Part shown: in pieces, positions 14,658 through 17,361 of the stretch | Layout of the letters: every line of letters begins with the position of its first letter | Position numbering within the stretch: the first letter of the stretch is position 1 | NCBI GenBank assembly: GCA_964430755.1 | Contig: CAYSFT010000048.1 | Coordinates: 1 to 17,361, forward strand | Length of the DNA: 17,361 nucleotides | Origin: Flemingiibacterium sp964430755 | GTDB lineage: Bacteria > Bacillota > Clostridia > Oscillospirales > CAG-272 | Direction: 5' to 3' | Position numbers and translations under genes: made by a program | The notes under the pieces: generated by a model | Databases searched by the model: none | What the model was told of the DNA's origin: nothing | What the model saw: only the letters and a program-made list of their open reading frames with translations

Positions 14658-14979
14658 TATCATCGCAAAGATTGAAGCAAAGCTTATTTGCGGCAGCACA
14701 GACAAAGAGTGGAACGGCGTTTACGTCGGTGACCTTCTCAGTCGTGCAATGAGTCATGTCGAGGCTGACAACCTTTGGATCACTATCATGCCAAACACAA
14801 ATACAATTGCAGTCGCAAGCCTTACGGAAGCGGCGGCAGTCATACTTGCAGAGAATGTGGAACTTCCAGATGAAGCGATCGAAGCCGCTAACACAAACGG
14901 CATTACCGTGCTCACCTCTGTGCTTTCTGCGTATGAGCTTTGTGTGCGCATACATGAGCTTTCGGGTAATGCGGTATGA
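14644..14979 (+). CDS. DRTGG domain protein (second copy)
   Basis: A 111-residue stand-alone DRTGG-type module. It shows GVYVGDLLSRAMSHVEADNLWITI (about 21-44) and IAVASLTEAAAVILAENVELPDE, typical of the family, followed by ANTNGITVLTS. It is distinct from the first copy: the GDLLS segment replaces SDMMSDVL, and the cysteine pair is absent. The ATG at 14644 was preferred because GGAGG (14630-14634) is 9 bases away; the ATG at 14635 directly abuts that site. It starts 14 bases inside the hydrogenase-like gene and ends in an ATGA overlap with the PHP gene. The function is unknown. A ligand- or phosphate-sensing adaptor for the PHP protein is my inference from the overlap. Confidence 0.8.
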   Translation: MTVNDIIAKIEAKLICGSTDKEWNGVYVGDLLSRAMSHVEADNLWITIMPNTNTIAVASLTEAAAVILAENVELPDEAIEAANTNGITVLTSVLSAYELCVRIHELSGNAV

Positions 14980-15716
14980 GCCGCTATCTTTGCGACTTGC
15001 ACATTCATTCGTGTCTCTCTCCGTGTGGGGATGATGACATGACTCCCGGTAACATTGCCGGAATGGCTGTGCTTAACGGTTTGCAGATAGTCGCGCTTAC
15101 CGATCACAATTCTTCAAAAAACTGTCCCGCCTTTTTCAAAATCGCAAAAGGGTACGGACTTATTCCGATTGCGGGCATGGAGCTGACTACGGCTGAAGAT
15201 ATTCATGCGGTTTGTCTTTTCCGCGATCTTGAATCGGCGATGGATTTTGACAGCTTTGTTGAGAGCCGTCGGTTCCCGATAAAGAACAAGCCCGAAATTT
15301 TCGGAAAACAGCTTATCACCGATGAGAATGACGAGATATGCGGCGAGGAAGAGATTCTTCTCATCAATGCAGTGAACATTTCACTCGATGAAGCACACCG
15401 CGAGGTTATAAAGCGTGACGGCGTATGCTTCCCGGCGCACATCGACAGAAGCGCGAACGGTATCATTTCGATGCTCGGCGATTTTCCGCCCGAACCGAGA
15501 TTTACCGCTTATGAGCTTAACGATATAGCGTCGCTTGAGGAAAGCCGCTCGAAGTATCCGATCATAGTCGAGCGCGGACTTGTTCACGTTCAGTCGTCGG
15601 ATGCACATTACCTCACGGACATATCCGAGCAAGGATTTGCTATCGAGCTTGACGATGAGCCTTATTCATCGGCGCTTGTCAGAAACAGACTGATTGATTT
15701 TCTGCTCGGACTTTAA
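14976..15716 (+). CDS. PHP domain metal-dependent phosphoesterase
   Basis: A 246-residue PHP-fold protein with the full set of metal ligands: DLHIHS (His9, His11), TDHN (Asp43, His44), GMELT (Glu69), His77, PAHIDR (His155) and SSDAH (Asp209, His211). Family members hydrolyse phosphoesters such as nucleoside 3',5'-bisphosphates, or histidinol phosphate; the substrate here is unknown. Its place in a hydrogenase operon with two kinase-type ATPases suggests a phosphatase or nucleotide hydrolase opposing them (inference). No Shine-Dalgarno is visible; the ATG overlaps the preceding stop (ATGA), so translation depends on re-initiation and should be tied to the DRTGG protein. Confidence 0.88.
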   Translation: MSRYLCDLHIHSCLSPCGDDDMTPGNIAGMAVLNGLQIVALTDHNSSKNCPAFFKIAKGYGLIPIAGMELTTAEDIHAVCLFRDLESAMDFDSFVESRRFPIKNKPEIFGKQLITDENDEICGEEEILLINAVNISLDEAHREVIKRDGVCFPAHIDRSANGIISMLGDFPPEPRFTAYELNDIASLEESRSKYPIIVERGLVHVQSSDAHYLTDISEQGFAIELDDEPYSSALVRNRLIDFLLGL

Positions 15717-15732
15717 CTAAAGGAGAAGATAG

Positions 15733-16287
15733 ATGGACGAGCTTTCACTTTACGTGCTTGATATTACAATGAACTCGGTCAGAGCCGGGGCAACCGAAAT
15801 TGAGATAACACTCCGCGAGGAGGGCGAATGGCTTGATTTCACTGTTACCGACAATGGCTGCGGCATGAAAAAAGAGCAGGTAGACAAGCTCACAAATCCA
15901 TTCTTCACAACGAGAAAGACCAGAAAGGTCGGACTCGGGATACCGTTTCTTACAATGCTCGCCGAAATGACAGGCGGCGGCGTTACGATAACCTCAAAAC
16001 ATGAATCGGAGTATACCGATCACGGTACGACCACGGCGGCGAGATTCGGACGTCATCACATCGACTTCGTTCCGATCGGAGACATGGTTGAAACGGTTAA
16101 AACTCTTATACAAGGCTCGCCCGAAATTGATTTCACTTACCGTCACATAATTGATGGAAGGGAAGTTTATCTCTCTTGTAAGGAACTGAAAGAAGTTCTT
16201 GGCGAGGACATTCCGTTAAATGAACCCGAGATACTTATGTGGATCGGAGGCAATCTTCGTGAACAATACGAGGAAGCGGAAAAATAA
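15733..16287 (+). CDS. Stand-alone GHKL ATPase (histidine-kinase-like) with extra C-terminal domain
   Basis: A 184-residue protein. Residues 1-105 form a GHKL ATP-binding domain: N-box LDITMNSVRAG (Asn14), G1 box TDNGCGM (39-45), F-box NPFFTTR (55-61), G2 box VGLGIPFL (66-73), and the HGTT segment. There is no dimerisation/phosphoacceptor His domain, sensor domain or membrane helix before it, so it cannot be an ordinary histidine kinase alone. Residues 110-184 form an extra region (…VYLSCKELKEVLGEDIPLNEPEI…) that I do not recognise; it could be a docking domain. AAAGGAG lies just before the ATG, 16 bases after the PHP gene. It ends the regulatory block of the operon. Confidence 0.82.
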   Translation: MDELSLYVLDITMNSVRAGATEIEITLREEGEWLDFTVTDNGCGMKKEQVDKLTNPFFTTRKTRKVGLGIPFLTMLAEMTGGGVTITSKHESEYTDHGTTTAARFGRHHIDFVPIGDMVETVKTLIQGSPEIDFTYRHIIDGREVYLSCKELKEVLGEDIPLNEPEILMWIGGNLREQYEEAEK

Positions 16288-16331
16288 CACTGTTAAAAAT
16301 TTAAAATTTAAATACAGAAAGGATTATCACC

Positions 16332-16703
16332 ATGAAGTCACTTGAAGAGCTTAAGGCTATAAAGGCTAAAATGCAGGACAAGGTTGCTATGCGTACCTCG
16401 AGCGGCGAAACCAGAATCGTTGTTGGTATGGCTACTTGCGGTATTGCAGCAGGCGCACGTCCTGTACTCAACGCTTTTGTTGAGGGAATCACAGAGGCAG
16501 GTCTTGGCGATGAAGTTATCGTAACACAGACCGGATGCATCGGCATTTGCCAGTATGAGCCCGTTGTTGAGGTTTATTCGAAGGACGCTGAAAAGGTTAC
16601 TTATGTTAAGATGACCGCAGAGCGTGCAAAGGAAGTTATCGAAAAGCACATTAAGGGCGGCAAGGTCGTTACCGAGTATACAATCGGCGCGGCTACGAAA
16701 TAA
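16332..16703 (+). CDS. Thioredoxin-like [2Fe-2S] ferredoxin domain protein of the hydrogenase operon
   Basis: A 123-residue protein of the thioredoxin-like ferredoxin type that commonly sits between nuoE-like and nuoF-like genes in clostridial hydrogenase operons. Motifs are MATCGIAAGARPVL (C36) and TGCIGICQYEP (C69, C73). Only three cysteines are visible where a classical [2Fe-2S] site has four, so the cluster may be ligated differently or be absent. A charged N-terminal helix (residues 1-20) precedes the fold. It is probably an electron-transfer or assembly subunit. AAAGGA lies 8-9 bases before the ATG. The 44-base gap before it is very AT-rich, which may aid strong translation. Confidence 0.85.
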   Translation: MKSLEELKAIKAKMQDKVAMRTSSGETRIVVGMATCGIAAGARPVLNAFVEGITEAGLGDEVIVTQTGCIGICQYEPVVEVYSKDAEKVTYVKMTAERAKEVIEKHIKGGKVVTEYTIGAATK

Positions 16704-16721
16704 TTAGGAGGAAAAACACTT

Positions 16722-17361
16722 ATGATTCGTTCTCATGTACTGATTTGCGGCGGTACCGGTTGTACTTCTTCAGGTTCCGTTGCACTCCGTGACAAGCTCG
16801 CCGAGGAGCTGAAAGCAAAGGGTCTTGATGAGGAAGTCAAGATCGTTATGACCGGTTGTTTCGGTCTTTGCGCACTCGGTCCTATTATGATCGTATATCC
16901 CGAGGGAACATTCTATTCGAGAGTTGAGGCAAAGGATATTCCCGAAATCGTTGAGGAGCACCTTCTCAAGGGCCGTATCGTTGACCGTCTTGTTTACAAC
17001 GATACAGGTGATGCAGAGGTTAAGGATGTACATTCTTCCCTTAACGATACCCAGTTCTATAAGAAGCAGAAGCGCGTTGCACTTCGTAACTGCGGCGTAA
17101 TCAACCCTGAAGCTATCGACGAGTACATCGCGATGGACGGTTACTTCGCACTCGAAAAGGTACTTACCAAGATGACTCCCGATGACGTTATCCAGACTAT
17201 TCTCGATTCCGGTCTTCGCGGACGTGGCGGCGGCGGATTCCCGACAGGTCGTAAGTGGGCTTTCGCAAAGGCTTCCGTTTCCGATAAGAAGTACGTTGTA
17301 TGTAATGCCGACGAGGGTGACCCCGGTGCATTCATGGACCGTTCCGTTCTCGAGGGTGACC
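16722..17361 (+). CDS. NuoF-like flavoprotein subunit of NAD-linked [FeFe]-hydrogenase (HydB type, cut by window edge)
   Basis: The first 213 codons of a NuoF/HydB protein, the FMN- and NAD(H)-binding subunit that in bifurcating hydrogenases splits electrons between NAD and ferredoxin. The N-terminal thioredoxin-like [2Fe-2S] domain has C9, C14, C46 and C50 (GGTGC and GCFGLC). The NuoF core follows with the glycine-rich GLRGRGGGGF (164-173) and NADEGDPGAF starting at residue 195. The extra N-terminal domain is typical of hydrogenase-linked NuoF and not of complex I. TTAGGAGG precedes the ATG by about 8 bases. The SLBB and C-terminal iron-sulfur regions lie beyond the right edge. The catalytic HydA gene is expected next. 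Confidence 0.93.
   Translation, partial: MIRSHVLICGGTGCTSSGSVALRDKLAEELKAKGLDEEVKIVMTGCFGLCALGPIMIVYPEGTFYSRVEAKDIPEIVEEHLLKGRIVDRLVYNDTGDAEVKDVHSSLNDTQFYKKQKRVALRNCGVINPEAIDEYIAMDGYFALEKVLTKMTPDDVIQTILDSGLRGRGGGGFPTGRKWAFAKASVSDKKYVVCNADEGDPGAFMDRSVLEGD

Noticed and set aside
16288..16331. AT-rich near-palindrome TGTTAAAA…TTTAAATACA before the [2Fe-2S] gene, considered as a second Rex site or promoter
   Set aside because: Only a half-site resembles Rex and there are no spaced -35/-10 boxes; it is probably just an AT-rich translation leader.

Overview
The window looks like chromosomal DNA from an anaerobic member of the Clostridia, most likely a gut relative of the Oscillospiraceae/Ruminococcaceae. 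This is inferred from AddAB in place of RecBCD, Gram-positive style ribosome binding sites (GGAGG) and promoters (TTTACA-17-TATAAT), an NAD-linked multi-subunit [FeFe]-hydrogenase operon, and a repeat-bounded DUF559 element. No rRNA, tRNA or CRISPR array was seen.

Layout. (1) 1-1423: the tail of a membrane protein, a nitroreductase-fold protein, and a SLOG/DUF1273 protein read the other way that overlaps the nitroreductase gene tail to tail. (2) 1424-8339, minus strand: the addB-addA operon for double-strand-break processing, with both nuclease sites and the AddB iron-sulfur cysteines present. (3) 8340-10538: a divergent promoter pair, then a divergent GyrB/ParE-type topoisomerase subunit ending at a terminator with no subunit A gene after it. 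(4) 10577-11657: an AT-richer SAM methyltransferase gene whose 3' end was hit by a 490-bp element. The element has structured inverted repeats around a decayed DUF559 endonuclease gene. (5) 11686-11960: a terminator, a promoter and a near-consensus Rex operator. (6) 11961 to the right edge, plus strand: a hydrogenase operon reading nuoE-like, DRTGG, RsbW-like ATPase, sensory-type [FeFe]-hydrogenase, DRTGG, PHP phosphoesterase, GHKL ATPase, [2Fe-2S] protein, nuoF-like (cut by the edge).

How the genes work together. The NuoE-like, small [2Fe-2S] and NuoF-like proteins are electron-transfer subunits of an NAD-dependent, probably electron-bifurcating [FeFe]-hydrogenase. The catalytic HydA is expected just beyond the right edge. 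Six genes that do not look catalytic for H2 turnover lie between nuoE and nuoF in an overlapping, translationally coupled block. They encode an H-cluster protein with an altered proton-transfer residue, two stand-alone kinase-type ATPases, two DRTGG modules and a PHP phosphoesterase. I read them as a candidate H2- or redox-sensing phospho-signalling module tied to the hydrogenase, with the Rex site adding NADH/NAD+ control of the whole transcript. The second notable item is the DUF559 element. Its two ends keep the same two-hairpin architecture although the inner stem differs in sequence, and its insertion point in the methyltransferase gene can be read to the base.
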